Assembly: GCA_013396525.1 (NCBI GenBank)
Contig: VWYX01000343.1
Span: 1-64,000 of the forward strand
Direction of reading: 5' to 3'
Source: Chaetorhynchus papuensis
Taxonomy: Eukaryota; Chordata; Aves; Passeriformes; Rhipiduridae
Length of the DNA stretch: 64,000 nucleotides
Shown piece by piece: positions 47,301 through 58,858 of the stretch. Under the pieces are notes generated by a model. It ran no database searches, was not told the DNA's origin, and worked only from the letters and a program-made list of their open reading frames with translations. The stretch's first letter is position 1, and the number at the start of each line of letters is the position of its first letter. A program made the position numbers and the translations under genes.

Positions 47301-50300
47301 TTTTTTCCCCTCCTTTTTAATTTATTCTTTATTCACATGAAAAGTGTCTCCCTTTACCAGGTCTACTGGCCCCAGTCATGTTATTTGAGCTCTGCTCTTG
47401 CTGATTCTATCTCTTTCGCCTTTTCCTCTACCTTCTGACTAAAGAAAGAAGTTCAATGTTGGGAGATTGTTTTAGATGAGCAAGGGAGGTTCCCCTTCCT
47501 CCCCAGACATGAAATAGGAAAGAACAGGATGAAGATGGACTAAATGAAGCTTGTTTTCCTTCACCAATCCTTTAGGAAAAATGATTAGCTATTTCAGTGA
47601 AAGTAGAAAATAACTAAAAATTGTGCACAAGAGAGGGAAGCTTCTTTATTCCCTGTTGTCTGGAGGGACACAAGGCAGAGAGACCTGGTCCCTCACCAGA
47701 AGGGAGAAATATGTGTCCTGAGTCAGGTAGTCAGCATGACCAGTTATATCTATCCAAAAAAGAAGATTGGAATCTGATCTGATGAAATTCAGTGTAGAGT
47801 TGGTAAAAACTTACTGTCTCTTGGAACTGATTTGCCAAACTGTCTTTTGGATACTAACCTTGTTCCTATCCATTTTCTTTAAACAATTTTGGTTTATTGA
47901 TATGTATCATTCACATATCATGCTGCCTAGATTTAGGAGAAAAAAAATTGGTCCTCCAGGATGTTCTATTCCAAAGTTGTTGCCATAAAGGGAAAATAAG
48001 TTGTTTTCTCCTGTAAACTCAGTAGGCTGGAGAAGATGTCTATGTAAGTGAAATTGGTGGTTTCCACCATTCGTACTATTTTTAAGGACACATTAACAAT
48101 TCTGGAAGAACTTTGTTTTTTGAGGGCTGTCCTGTCTTTCTGCATGTTTCTAGGTTGTAGGGAATGTGAGTAGTCTACACAACAGAAAGTGTTGCTATGT
48201 TCTGGGGTAGGTTCTTTGAGGGAGGACTAATTGAAATTACCTCAGTGTTTCTAATAAGCCTTCTTTTGGATTCCATTTTTAAAGATGAAGGTTGTGTTGG
48301 TCAATCTTCAAGATGCTTTGTTTTTTCCTAAGTGGCTTGCAGTTCTTATTTAGTCAAATTTTCTATAAAACTGGGATACCATTGGTAGACTGTGGTAGCA
48401 CTTGTGAACAGAAAAAGCAGATGAATATGCAAGGAGAACATGCTGACAGAATGGTTTGTAAAGTGTTTGTGTGGAAGAGCTCTATTTCATACAGAGAGTA
48501 TCAAAGCAGCAGACTTCCACATGCGTCTGTTCTGCTGAAAGAGAATTGTTTGGAATTTTTTCTTTGTCACTTTACTTCTTCAGAAGTAGTTAAACATATC
48601 TTCTAGTAGTGTTCTGTGTGCTTCATTAGTTCATTAGTGTCAGGGCCTTTCTCCAGGCAGGATGCTTGAAGATTGATGTTTCTGCTAATTTGCTTTGTTG
48701 CTGTTTACTAGCAGCTGAGATTAGACACCTAAAGAGTGTAAGTAGAAGATAATTCATTGATTGCTTAGCAGTGTACTTCTTCAGCAGCCTTAGCCAGCCA
48801 GTGGCATTGTCTGATCCAGTCTTTTGAATTTGGAGCTTAGATTTTGGTTATCATCAGGAGACTCTCCAGTACTGCTACTACATCTACTGATGGCTGTCTG
48901 GGCTGTCTGTTGTCTGTAGATGGCTGACTGTAACCTCCATGGCTGTATGACATGGCAAAAAAAATACCTGCGCGTGTTGTGTTACTGTTCTTCATGGCGC
49001 ATTAGTGAGATGCATGTGGGTGGTCTGACTGGGCTGGATGCTGTAGTGGCAGAACAGCTTGTTCTTTTTGGGCTCTGTTTCACAAGGGGCAGAAATCAGT
49101 GAGGTGAAAAACATGTTTGAGGGAACAGACAGATTCCACTAGATGTTTGAGAGTGCACATTTGTTGCATGGATGTTGCTGTGGCTGGTTCTGTAGTTTTT
49201 GGCAGGAGCCAGGGTTAACTTCTTAGGAAGCTGATCAGAAAGAATGGTTGATGGGGATACCAGCTTTTCAGAAAGAACAAGTAATGTTCATATGGATATG
49301 AAGAGCAGTGCTGTCATGTGACATATAACTGAGGGAGCACACCACTGCTTGAGGCACGATAGAGGTATTCTTAAGCAGTTAAAATACTTCCCTGAGAAGA
49401 ATCTGTATGCTCTATACTGAGCATTTTTGAGGAAATTTCCTAAAGAAATTACTATGATGGGATGGCCCAGTATGTGTGAGTTAAAACAAATTGTAAGTAT
49501 GAGTTAATACATTGCTGCTTTATCGTAAAAAGGGGTTTTACTACTTTCTATTATTATTTTTTTGGCTCCAGAAGAATGTTCTTAAAAAAAAAAATCAGTT
49601 GTTTATGGCTTTGCTGGGAAGGTCCTTCTGGAGAGTTTTCAGTGAAGAGCAGGCTGTTGAAATACAGAAAAAAACCCCTGCCTGTTCTGTCTTTTCTCTT
49701 TTTGTCCAGTAGATAGGAGCTGGCCTTGAACTAAATAAAGCTTTTAAAGTGTCACAGTAAAAGGGCTACTATTCCTAATTGCTAAGGCTGAACTTCCTAT
49801 GTACAGTGGGATACAAATTCTTGACTTGTTCTGTGATTCCTGTCTTTAAAAACAGGCTTCAGAATTACTTCTTGTGAACTAGAGTAGAAGTAAACTCATT
49901 TAAGGCTTCTTAGTAAATGATAATGAAACAAAAAAGGCACAAATATTTCTCCCCTAAAGTATTTAATCTTGAAATCTGCTTTTCAAAACCAGAAGAAACT
50001 GACAACATACCTACTATATGTCCAGTGAAGGCATTTTTGACAGGTGATAGTGCGGATTTAAACAGATACCAGTGGTGTAGGAGCTGGCGGTTTCTAAGTG
50101 GATGTTTTTCTTTTGTTTGCAGAGATACAGAACAAAGCCATACTGCTGTAGCTTATGCAAGTTCTCATCCAAGTTGCTTACTTCTTTCAAGAATCACTTG
50201 CATCGTTACCATGAGGATGAAATGGACCAAGAACTGGTGGTTTCTTGCCCAAAATGTGCATTTTCTTCTCATCCCAAAGTAGTGGGAAAACACATCCGTA

Positions 50301-53092
50301 TGTTTCATTCATCTAATAAACGGATACAGAACTATACAGTCAGCATTTTGGATGGCATGAAGCAATTTAGGAGTGACATCATAAACTTCACATGTCTAAA
50401 ATGTCAATTCACAGACACCTTGTATTACAATATGAAGAAACATGTGCTGATGAACCATTTTAACAACTTAATAAGTGTATATTGTGGTGAGAAATGTGAT
50501 GAAAGTACACCAAATTCAGTTGAGTTCTACTGTAAAAAATGTAATGTTTCTGCAAACACCCGAGATTCTTTAATGTACCATATCTTGACAGCTGAAGCAC
50601 ACAGAGACCTGGAGAACAAACTTCGATCTCTGATTTCAGAACATATTAAGAAACCTGGACTTGTGAAACAGATGTGTATTGCTCCAAAGCCTGTCCAAAG
50701 TGTGGTAGCTGCTGCTCCATCTGCAGGGCTTGCTGCTGTCCCAACAGGTTCCGTGACTGCTCCAGCTTGCATCCAGGTTGCATTTGCACAGACTGATCAA
50801 AATCAGAGCACAGTGCAGACACAAGCAGTTCAGAACACAGTCGGACCAGTGACTGTCCCAAGTGCCTCTGGCAGTGTCCCACAAACCACCTCTGCTCCCA
50901 CCACTACGTCCTCGCACGTTGCTCTTGTGCCCAGCAATCCTCCCATGGGTCAGAACAACGTTTGTATTCAGCCGTCGCCTTCCCAGCCCATCATTGTTTC
51001 TCATGGGCTGCCTCTTAATCATTCTGTTGGGACCGTAAATAGAACTGTGGCCCCTGCGGTTCTTCCTCTTAATCAGCCTGTCATGCCTGGGCTCTTCCCT
51101 GTTAATCAACCCATTGGTACTATAAACAGTCCAGTTCCAGCTGGAACGCTCCCTGTAACTCAGCCTGTCAACCCTGTGAATCAACCAGTTGCACCAGGAG
51201 TCCTCCCTGTGAATCAGCCGGTTGCTCCAGGAATTTTGTCTGTCAGCCGGTCACTTGGGAACATGAACAGACCCATTGATCCCAGGGTCCTTCCTGTGGT
51301 GCAGACAGTTGGGTCGGGTGTTCTCCAGCTTAACCAGCCTGTTGCCCCTGGGGTGGTTCCTGTCAGACAGCCTGTTGGACCTGGGTTCCTTCAGCTTAAT
51401 CAGCCTGTTGCCCCAGCCGTTATCCCAGTAAATCAGCCAGTTCAGCCTCCGGTTTCTCAAAGTGCATCTTTTTTGACCGCGGGCTCTATACTGAGGCAGT
51501 TGATTCCCACTGGCAAGCAGGTTAATGGGATACCTACGTACACTCTGGCCCCCATGTCAGTTACTCTGCCTGTACCTCCTGGTGGTGGAGTAGCGACTGT
51601 GACACCTCCACAGGTGCCCATCCAGCTCATGCAGTCGGGGTCAGTGACTCAGCTGTCCCAGTCACCAGCCAGTGCTCCCTCTCCTCCTGTGGTTCTGACC
51701 TCTGAGAATGTATCTGTACAGGCTTCCCCACCTGCTCCTGAAACAAGCCAGGCTGTCAGACAGGCCAAGCAGTGGAAGACCTGCCCTGTTTGTAACGAGC
51801 TTTTCCCATCAAATGTCTACGAGGTGCACATGGAGGTGGCCCACAAACCGTGTGAAGTAAAAGTGGAAGCCCCAGAACCTCACAAACTTGCAGCTTGCGC
51901 ACCCTTTCTGAGGATGACAGAAAAAGCGATCCGGTGTTATGCTTGTAAATGTTTTCTCTGTGAGGAAGAGCTCATGAAACACATCTTCATGCATGGCTTA
52001 TCTTGCTTGTTTTGCACAGGAACTTTCTATGACTTAAAAAGCCTCGTGGAGCACAATAAAACTGCACACAATGGGAGAAAGCAGTTGCATGCAAGTTACA
52101 GCAACAGAGGAATTCAGCTAGGTAACGATGCTGAGGGTGGCCTTGTGTTTCCACACTTCGATTTCAACACAGTGCTACCAGATGAAGACATGGGTGAAAG
52201 AGAAGTACATTTGGCAGTGCTTGTTGGAGTATATTCAACAGTTCTTGTCCCTGTTTACATCAAAGTGAAACCCCAGACAGCTCAAGTGAACAGGAGATGC
52301 ACCAGAAAAATGTTCACCTGTCCCTTTTGCTTAGGTACGTTTGCTGGTAGAGAAACCTATGAAAAGCATTTGAAAGAGCGGCATCATATAATGCCGACTG
52401 TGCATACAATTTTAAAGTCTCCTGCTTTCAAGTGCATCCACTGTTGTGGTGTGTACACTGGAAATATGACTCTGACAGCTATTGCTGTACATTTGCTCCG
52501 TTGTAGAAGTGCTCCCAAAGACACCAACTCGAGCCTGAAGATGCAGCTTGAGCGCACGGAGAGGAAAGAGCTGCTGTTTGTGAATGGTGAGAAGCATATT
52601 TCTCTGGTACTGAAAAGAAAGCAATCAGATTCCTGCTTTGTTGCAGAAGACCAAAGGAATAAGGAACAACAACCTCTGAGCTTAAGTACTGGCATAGCTC
52701 TGTCTCCAGAGAACGAAGTGAATTCAGGGGTAGTGCCTTTCAAACGACAAAAGATAAGGACTGAGATGAGGAAGCTTCCTTCTAGTGAGGATCTCTGCTT
52801 TCTAGCAGTAGATCCCAATCAGTATGATCACAATTCATATGAGGCACAGAAACAGTTTTTGTCAGACTACTTTCACAAGAGGCCATATCCTTCTAAAAAA
52901 GAGGTGGAATTACTTTCCTTGCTGCTATATGCGTGGAAAATTGATGTTGCATCATTCTTTGGAAAAATGAGGAATACATGCTTAAAGGCGATAAAACATC
53001 ACAAACCATCTGTGCTGATGGGTTTCAGTATGTCTGAACTAAAAAACATTAAGCATAGTTTGAATTTAAAAGATGGACCATTGGATATGTAA
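41376..53092 (+). CDS. ADNP2: ADNP2, activity-dependent neuroprotector homeobox 2
   Basis: Three coding exons join in phase 0: 41376-41483 (36 aa), 46076-46165 (30 aa) and 50123-53092 (989 aa plus stop), giving 1055 aa against 1131 in human. The start MFQIPVQNLDNIRKARKKV is the conserved ADNP/ADNP2 N-terminus. The second exon encodes SLKSFDAGESYFCNTSWSD, and the third starts RYRTKPYCC. ADNP2 is a nuclear protein with C2H2 zinc fingers and a C-terminal homeodomain; its paralogue ADNP acts in the ChAHP chromatin complex (CHD4 and HP1). A role in transcription or chromatin is inferred from family. The ATG at 41376 is 12 nt inside its exon, so the 5' UTR is mainly in an upstream exon, probably at the CpG island 33370-34450. 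Splice sites are GT-AG. Introns of 4.6 and 4.0 kb hold little beyond CR1 fragments. Confidence 0.97.
43066..43113 (-). repeat. Very short CR1 3'-end fragment
   Basis: TTAGAATCATAGAATGGCC then GGGACCTTGAAGACCATCTA is the reverse complement of the last about 45 bp of CR1, cut off abruptly. Confidence 0.75.
43509..43982 (+). repeat. CR1 LINE 3' end in ADNP2 intron
   Basis: Well-preserved CR1: TCGGGGGCTGGAGCACCTCT, TCAGCCTGGAGAAGAGAAGG, TTAGATATTAGGAAGAAATT, GCTGTGGATGCCCCATCCCT and the terminal TTCTGTTCTATGATTCTGTG. Confidence 0.95.
50123..53092 (+). CDS. ADNP2: ADNP2 last coding exon: zinc fingers, NQPV repeat tract and homeodomain
   Basis: One exon encodes residues 67-1055. Four N-terminal C2H2 fingers lie at about 75-96, 108-128, 157-178 and 203-226. 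A low-complexity Pro/Val/Ala/Gln region follows (about 255-520); within it 51010-51460 carries a degenerate repeat around LPVNQPVAPGV. The block SILRQLIPTGKQVNGIPTY after it is strongly conserved in ADNP2. A second finger cluster starts at CPVCNELFPSNVYEVHMEVAH (C620) and includes CYACKCF, CLFCTGTF, CPFCLGTF and CIHCCGVY. The homeodomain-like segment is about residues 972-1033 (YEAQKQFL to LKAIKHH). It is somewhat shorter than human, mainly in the repeat tract. The reading frame is intact with no internal stop. Confidence 0.97.
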   Translation, partial: RYRTKPYCCSLCKFSSKLLTSFKNHLHRYHEDEMDQELVVSCPKCAFSSHPKVVGKHIRMFHSSNKRIQNYTVSILDGMKQFRSDIINFTCLKCQFTDTLYYNMKKHVLMNHFNNLISVYCGEKCDESTPNSVEFYCKKCNVSANTRDSLMYHILTAEAHRDLENKLRSLISEHIKKPGLVKQMCIAPKPVQSVVAAAPSAGLAAVPTGSVTAPACIQVAFAQTDQNQSTVQTQAVQNTVGPVTVPSASGSVPQTTSAPTTTSSHVALVPSNPPMGQNNVCIQPSPSQPIIVSHGLPLNHSVGTVNRTVAPAVLPLNQPVMPGLFPVNQPIGTINSPVPAGTLPVTQPVNPVNQPVAPGVLPVNQPVAPGILSVSRSLGNMNRPIDPRVLPVVQTVGSGVLQLNQPVAPGVVPVRQPVGPGFLQLNQPVAPAVIPVNQPVQPPVSQSASFLTAGSILRQLIPTGKQVNGIPTYTLAPMSVTLPVPPGGGVATVTPPQVPIQLMQSGSVTQLSQSPASAPSPPVVLTSENVSVQASPPAPETSQAVRQAKQWKTCPVCNELFPSNVYEVHMEVAHKPCEVKVEAPEPHKLAACAPFLRMTEKAIRCYACKCFLCEEELMKHIFMHGLSCLFCTGTFYDLKSLVEHNKTAHNGRKQLHASYSNRGIQLGNDAEGGLVFPHFDFNTVLPDEDMGEREVHLAVLVGVYSTVLVPVYIKVKPQTAQVNRRCTRKMFTCPFCLGTFAGRETYEKHLKERHHIMPTVHTILKSPAFKCIHCCGVYTGNMTLTAIAVHLLRCRSAPKDTNSSLKMQLERTERKELLFVNGEKHISLVLKRKQSDSCFVAEDQRNKEQQPLSLSTGIALSPENEVNSGVVPFKRQKIRTEMRKLPSSEDLCFLAVDPNQYDHNSYEAQKQFLSDYFHKRPYPSKKEVELLSLLLYAWKIDVASFFGKMRNTCLKAIKHHKPSVLMGFSMSELKNIKHSLNLKDGPLDM

Positions 53093-53340
53093 CCCAGCTT
53101 TTTATAACAGCTAAAAGCAATCCATAATTGCATACTTACAATTTAGCAGTTTATTATATTGTTTGTTTTAACTTGCAGACTGGCCTGTTGAAGGGTGCAG
53201 TAGTACAAAAAGTATCATTCACTTGTGACTGTTATTGTGAAAGGCACACGTAGTTGTGTATTTTAAAAGCTAAAACCTTCAGACTTAAACATCTGGAATT
53301 TGTTTTAGCTTTTTACCTTTTCTGGGGGTAGTGTTGTGGT

Positions 53341-53393
53341 TTTTGTTTTGTTTTGTTTTTTTTGTTTTGTTTTGGTTGGTTGGTTGGTTGGTT
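53341..53393 (+). repeat. (TTTTG)n / (TTGG)n simple repeat
   Basis: TTTTG units followed by about five TTGG units, within the ADNP2 3' UTR. Confidence 0.9.
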
Positions 53394-53531
53394 TCTTTTG
53401 TTCCACTTCCATTTCTTTTTCTTCCCCTCCAGGCTCCCATTACATTTTTTATACCACCGTGTAAAACACTTGTCCTGTTAAAACCAAATTTTATTTTATT
53501 TTATTTTTCTGCAGTGTCATCTTTCTGAAGT

Positions 53532-53537
53532 AATAAA
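53532..53537 (+). terminator. ADNP2: Proximal poly(A) signal of ADNP2
   Basis: AATAAA 440 bp after the stop codon, with GTGTAATGTTGG downstream. Confidence 0.55.
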
Positions 53538-55421
53538 ATGTGTAATGTTGGTTAAAATAATGAGGTAAACTATGTGGAAAACATATATTTGATTATTTGT
53601 ATTTTTAAGTCCTTATATTTTGACCTATCTTTTGGTTTATCTGCTCAAGAAGTGATTGCGGCCTTTACATCCATTGCCCCTTCAAATTCCCAGTGCACTG
53701 GTAGCAGTGAAATACATGGCATTGTGTTTTTTTTCCTCAGTCAAAATACCTGTGCCAGTTAAGTCTGGTGATCTGTAGTTCCTGCTGAGTATTAACATGG
53801 TGAGGACTGAGGGGCTTTCGGTTGCCTATTGAAGTGTTACAGTGAACTGACTTGAAATGGTTGTGCTATCTGTTAAATAGACCTTGCTAACCGGAAGTGT
53901 TTATCCTTTTCGTTTGGTGTTGAAGCCTGGTTGTTTAAATACCTATTGTTCAAAGCTTGGCAGCAGCATTTGTTTTATTTTCTTTTTCAAAAAACAGAGC
54001 TGCTTTGGAGAGTGCTTTGATACATGGAATGTATGACCTCTCTGCATGTCACTTACCTATAGAAGCCCTATCCAAATATCACTCAAATTTGGTGAAAAGT
54101 CTGACATGTTAAATTGCTGTTTACAAGGTAGTAACTGAGCAGAGTCTACTCCCCAGCAAGTGAGATCCGTGGCTTGAAGTCCCTTGGGTCAGAAATGGTA
54201 CAGAAACTGGATGAACTGGTAGCATCAAGACTTCAAACTGTTGGGGTACCTGAGCCAGTGATATTCATGTAGTGATTGGTTGTTGTTGGCCCATAGAGAG
54301 CATCACAATAGTGTAAAACCCAAATAGGTTTACCTTCAATATGGACGAACATCTCTGTTGCAGATTATAGAAAAGCTGTTGGGAAGGTTCACTTGAAATG
54401 AAGCACAAACTGGTGGCCACATTAAGGCCTTGTTGAGTACTGTCCTTTCTGGATATGCTTGTTCTCATCTGGCTTGTCAAAGAGTGCCGCCAGTATTAAC
54501 TTCCAGTTCTATAATACATAACCTGTAAGATGCATGGGTTTTATTTCCTTCTGTTCATCTCTCTCTCCCCACCCTCCTTTCTAAGACAAAAAATAGAGTT
54601 CACTTGTGCCAGTGTTACAAGGAAAGGGTGATTGGCCCACGCTTATTTCTATTTTTTAAGATAGTAAGCATACTTTCGCCCTGTGCCATAATTCTTAAAG
54701 CAGATACAGAATGTTTTATTGCTGTTTCTGAAAGGGTGTGACATTTTTAGCAGAATTTGGTTACTTCCTGCCTGAGGTTCTGTAAGTTGTGTTTGGAATT
54801 ATATTTTGGATAAAATCTTAATATTTTCATATGATTGCTTCAAAGAGTTTTAATGTGTATGTAATGTACAGTTACTTAGAGAGAATCTGCTATTTGGGGA
54901 AACCTAGTAATTTAATAACAGTGTTAAACAAACATAAACAACATTTATGGGATCAGTTGCACCCCCACCTCAAAAAGTGATTAAGCAGTGTGTTCTTACA
55001 GCCTAATAATAGCTCATTAAAAATTAAAAAATGAAATGTACTTGGCTATAGCACAGTTCATGAAACCTGTTCAGAAGGCTTTGAGTGAGGAAGAGGGATG
55101 CTCTCCAGAAGTTCTGAAATGTCAGCACTCATTCTCACAGCCTCAGCCCTGTGAGCCTTGTCATCTCTGAGGCAGTTCTGCTGGTGCTGGTGAGACTCCA
55201 GCATGGGGGAACTGGGCAGTGTGCATCTGGGGAAGGCTTGCCATGAATGGGGAAAGATTGTCGAGAGAACAGTGTGGCTGTGGGGAGCTGGGAAGTCATT
55301 TCATGGTTCATCCATGCTCGGGGCACCAAGGAAACCATCCAGTCTTACCAGAATTTTCCTACATAGTGTCCAGTGTTGATGTTAAGCATTTTATTTATTG
55401 GACTTTGATTTCACTGTTTCA

Positions 55422-55427
55422 AATAAA
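55422..55427 (+). terminator. ADNP2: Candidate distal poly(A) signal of ADNP2
   Basis: AATAAA followed within 30 bp by a GT-rich element (GGTGTGTGTGC), giving a 3' UTR of about 2.35 kb. The downstream element is stronger than that of the proximal site. Confidence 0.55.
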
Positions 55428-58426
55428 CCAGATTTTTAACTTTGTCTTAGGTGTGTGTGCAAATGATTGCCTATCCATCCCCTTCCCTCTTTTAATACAT
55501 TCAGAGAACTTTATGTGAACATTTCTTTTGTTTCAGCAAAATGGCTGTTGAAAGAGACAAGAAGAAAGTAAGGTGTAGAACTTGGATCTGGATGCTTTAG
55601 GTAGATCTTAGTGCATTGTAGTAATTATTTAGTATCTCAAATATTGATAGCTGCATATTTTCCTAGAGACTGATATTCTTAAATCTTGGTACTAATTTGC
55701 TGTCACTAGATGCTTGTGCTCTTGCTAGGTGGGTACTGTAGAAGTAAAAAGCAGATGACTTTTGAAATGTTAAAGTGGTGACTGAGAAAGCCAAGGAGCT
55801 TGAAAACAGCCAAGTTAAAAATCAGTAGCTTTAACTAAATCAGGCTTTTAGCTGTAAGCTTCTCACGGGTGAAGTCATTCAGATGGAAACTGGCAGTCAG
55901 GAAAGACACTGCTGCCCCTGCCTCGGGCTCCGTGTGTGGGCAGTGTGGTAAATGCCTCTGGCACTTCTCCAGGGACAGAGCCACACACCCCTAGGATATG
56001 GGAATGGGAAAGCAAAGGAGCTGCCCTCTGCAGCAGGCTTTACAAATACAAGTCCTTGAAGCATGTGAGGGGAGTTTTGGTCTGCTGTAAAAGAAGCCCA
56101 GTTTGGAAGAATGCTGGTTGGCTTGCAGGATGATTGTAGCAAGTACTTGTTCCATATGGGACTGAAAAAGCCCCAGTATTCTGCTTGTGAAATATGTTGG
56201 TCTGGAGAGGTGTCCATGTTTGAGCAGTAGTACTTTGTTGTGGCACCTTGAGTCTTGTGCCTGTGAAATAGTGTAATAACTTCATATTTGAATATGTAGT
56301 AGGAAGGATTATTATTATATTGGTCATGTTTCTTCTGTATATGCTTATGTGCTGGGAGTTAAGTGAATATGGTTTGGTAAACTGACGTTTTGGAAGGGGC
56401 CAATAACCAAAACACCTTCATGGTGGTTTTTCAATACTGTGTTCTTGCGTGGAATGCTACCTACCTTCACTATCACACCAAACTTTTTTTCCCTTCCGTG
56501 TTTAAAATGCAGAAAACCTCAGATGCTTATTCAGGTGGCTGTTGAATATAATTTTTGGGTGTGCAATTCTCAACAAAATTATCTATAAAGCTGTGATTGT
56601 ACTGCAGCTGGCTGTGCCATTTTCAAATAGATTTCTCAAACTTGATTGTGGACACCTTTTTGTGGGAAAGATACTTGATGCTAAGTACAGATACATGGGG
56701 AAAAAAAGTTGCAATCTAATAGCAAGGGGATGCCCCCACCCCCCCCCAGAAAAACCAACCTTAAGAAAATGAAAAAATTAATGGCTTTTTTTAAAAGTCA
56801 GGAGACTTTTGACTCCTCTGCAATGTGCATGTGAAAAGGACAAATTGAGGGTATTAATGAATGAAGGAGAACTTTGTGGTGCTGCATTTAAAGGCTTAAC
56901 ACCTTGCTTTAGTGCCTACGTGTCTCAGCTGTTCAGATCTGACAAGCAGCCTGCAGCTGTGACCATTTCTCTTTTTACTTGAGTACCAGATCCCAAAACA
57001 TGTGTGACATTGTTCTTTTTGCTCTGCACTTGCCCATTTTAACATACTGGGTGCAAGGGGGTGTCTGTGGTGTGTGTGTGCTTATGGTGCTGCGCGGTGT
57101 GTTTGAGGAGTGTGTTGGTCTGCAGATAATCAGGAACATGTGGGCCACGTGCCCATCCTCTTAATTCCACATCAACTACTGTTCATCAAGATTTTACCTA
57201 GTAGTATGTTGCAGAGCAGCTTGTAACAGAATGAGGGGAAATAGAAGTCTCAAGTATCTTTGCAATTATCTTTATTTTGTCTGCTTGTCCGTTAAGTGGG
57301 AGTGAGAGCAGTTCCTGCCAACCTTGAAAGCTGAGACTGACAGAGGGAATGTGTGTGTTGAGCTGCACCAGTAAGCCAAGTATGGGACAGCTGACAGTGT
57401 GTGTCATTGAAAACCATCAGGCATGGACATTTCTGGAGAAAGATCTGATTAATTGTATTACCAGAGTCTGTCAATTTGGCTTACAGTCTGTTTGGAAATA
57501 AAAAACCCACTAAATTTTGAATGAAGTGAGCAGTCTGTAAAGCAGCATTGCTGTCCATTTGCTGCACAGGTGTGAGACAGAGCCTTGCTGAGGAACACAC
57601 CTGCTCTGTGGTTGTTCTACTGCCTCCTGCTGCATGAATAGCTGAAGAGGAACGCACACTTAAGGGTGGATGGGAAAATGCCAAGACACCAACTCAGTCA
57701 TACTCAAGTACGGTTAATAAATGTAGCAGAAGGAAGATTGCACAAAAGCACCATCGATTTTTAGTTGTTCTTTGCAGAAAAACAAAGGGGTGAAAAATTC
57801 TCCTGGCAGTTTCCGGTCTCTGCTGAGATGTGGAAGATGGTCTCCTGTGGACTGGGCTCGTTAGCTGTGCTGTCACACAAGGTGTATGCCAGCAGTGTCA
57901 CCTTTTAGAAAAGGTAATGCAGAAAGGATGCTGTTGGAGCCTCTGTGAAATACTAACTTTGGGCACTTTGGCACTTTTTTCATGTGTTGTGAAATGATTT
58001 CTAGGCCATGAAGGACAAGTGCCCATAGCGACTTAATTGAATAAGTCATTTGCATATCACATAGACACAGTGCCATCCATCTGGCACAGGACTGACATCA
58101 TACACTATGCTGGAGAGCAAGGGCTGAACTGTGAGTTTTTCAGAGCTCTCAGTCTCCTCTCCTGATGTGGTTAAGTAATTAGGGTTGTAAGGGCATTACT
58201 TAACCCAAGCCAGGTAGTTACTTTTGAAGGCACTGCCAGTCTGCTGTACAGGTGGACATCTGCGTGCTCAAGTGCTGTCTGATTGATGCTGTGGTGGCTA
58301 CACAGGATCATCAGCAGAGCTGAGAGTGTGAGGTGGGCTGGGCAGCAGTGCTCCTGCTGCTATTTTGTTAGCAGAGATTGCAGAGTGTGAGTGGTACAGC
58401 TAAATCTGTCTTCTCGTGCTCGTTCT

Positions 58427-58858
58427 CATAGAAATGTAGGATGGTTTTGGCTGGAAGAGACCTCAAAGGCCATCTAGTTCCAATCCCCTGCTATAGACAG
58501 GGACACCTTCCACTAGACCAGGTTGCTCAAAGCCACATCCAGCTTGGCCTTGAATGTTTCCAGGGATGGGACCATCCACAGCTTCTATGGGCAACCTGTT
58601 CCAGTGTCTCACCACTCTCACAGTAAAGAACTTCCTCCTGATGCCTAATCTCTTTCAGTTTGAATCCATTCCCCCTTGTCCTGTCACTACATGCCCTTTT
58701 AAAAGGCCCTTCTGCATCTTTCTTTCCGCTCCCTTCGGGTTCTGGAAGGCCACAATTGTGCCACCCGTAAGCTTTCTCCAGGCCGAACAATCCTCTCGAC
58801 CTTTCCTTGTAGAAGAGGTGCTGCATCCCTCTGACCATTTTGGTGACCCTTTGCGTTT
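58427..58858 (-). repeat. CR1 LINE 3' end, reverse orientation
   Basis: Reverse-complement CR1: TCATAGAAATGTAGGATGG, AGGGACACCTTCCACTAGAC, GGGCAACCTGTTCCAGTGTC, CCCCTTGTCCTGTCACTACA and a longer 5' part reaching TTTTGGTGACCCTTTGCG. Confidence 0.95.

Larger units (their letters stand above)
53093..55440 (+). other. ADNP2: ADNP2 3' UTR
   Basis: Non-coding sequence after the stop at 53090-53092, taken as 3' UTR to one of two poly(A) signals. It includes a T/G-rich simple repeat at 53341-53393. No other gene is evident here. The extent is inferred from the signals, not from transcript data. Confidence 0.55.

Noticed and set aside
50636..51184. Minus-strand ORFs in the ADNP2 last exon
   Set aside because: Shadow frames of the ADNP2 coding exon caused by its repeat tract.
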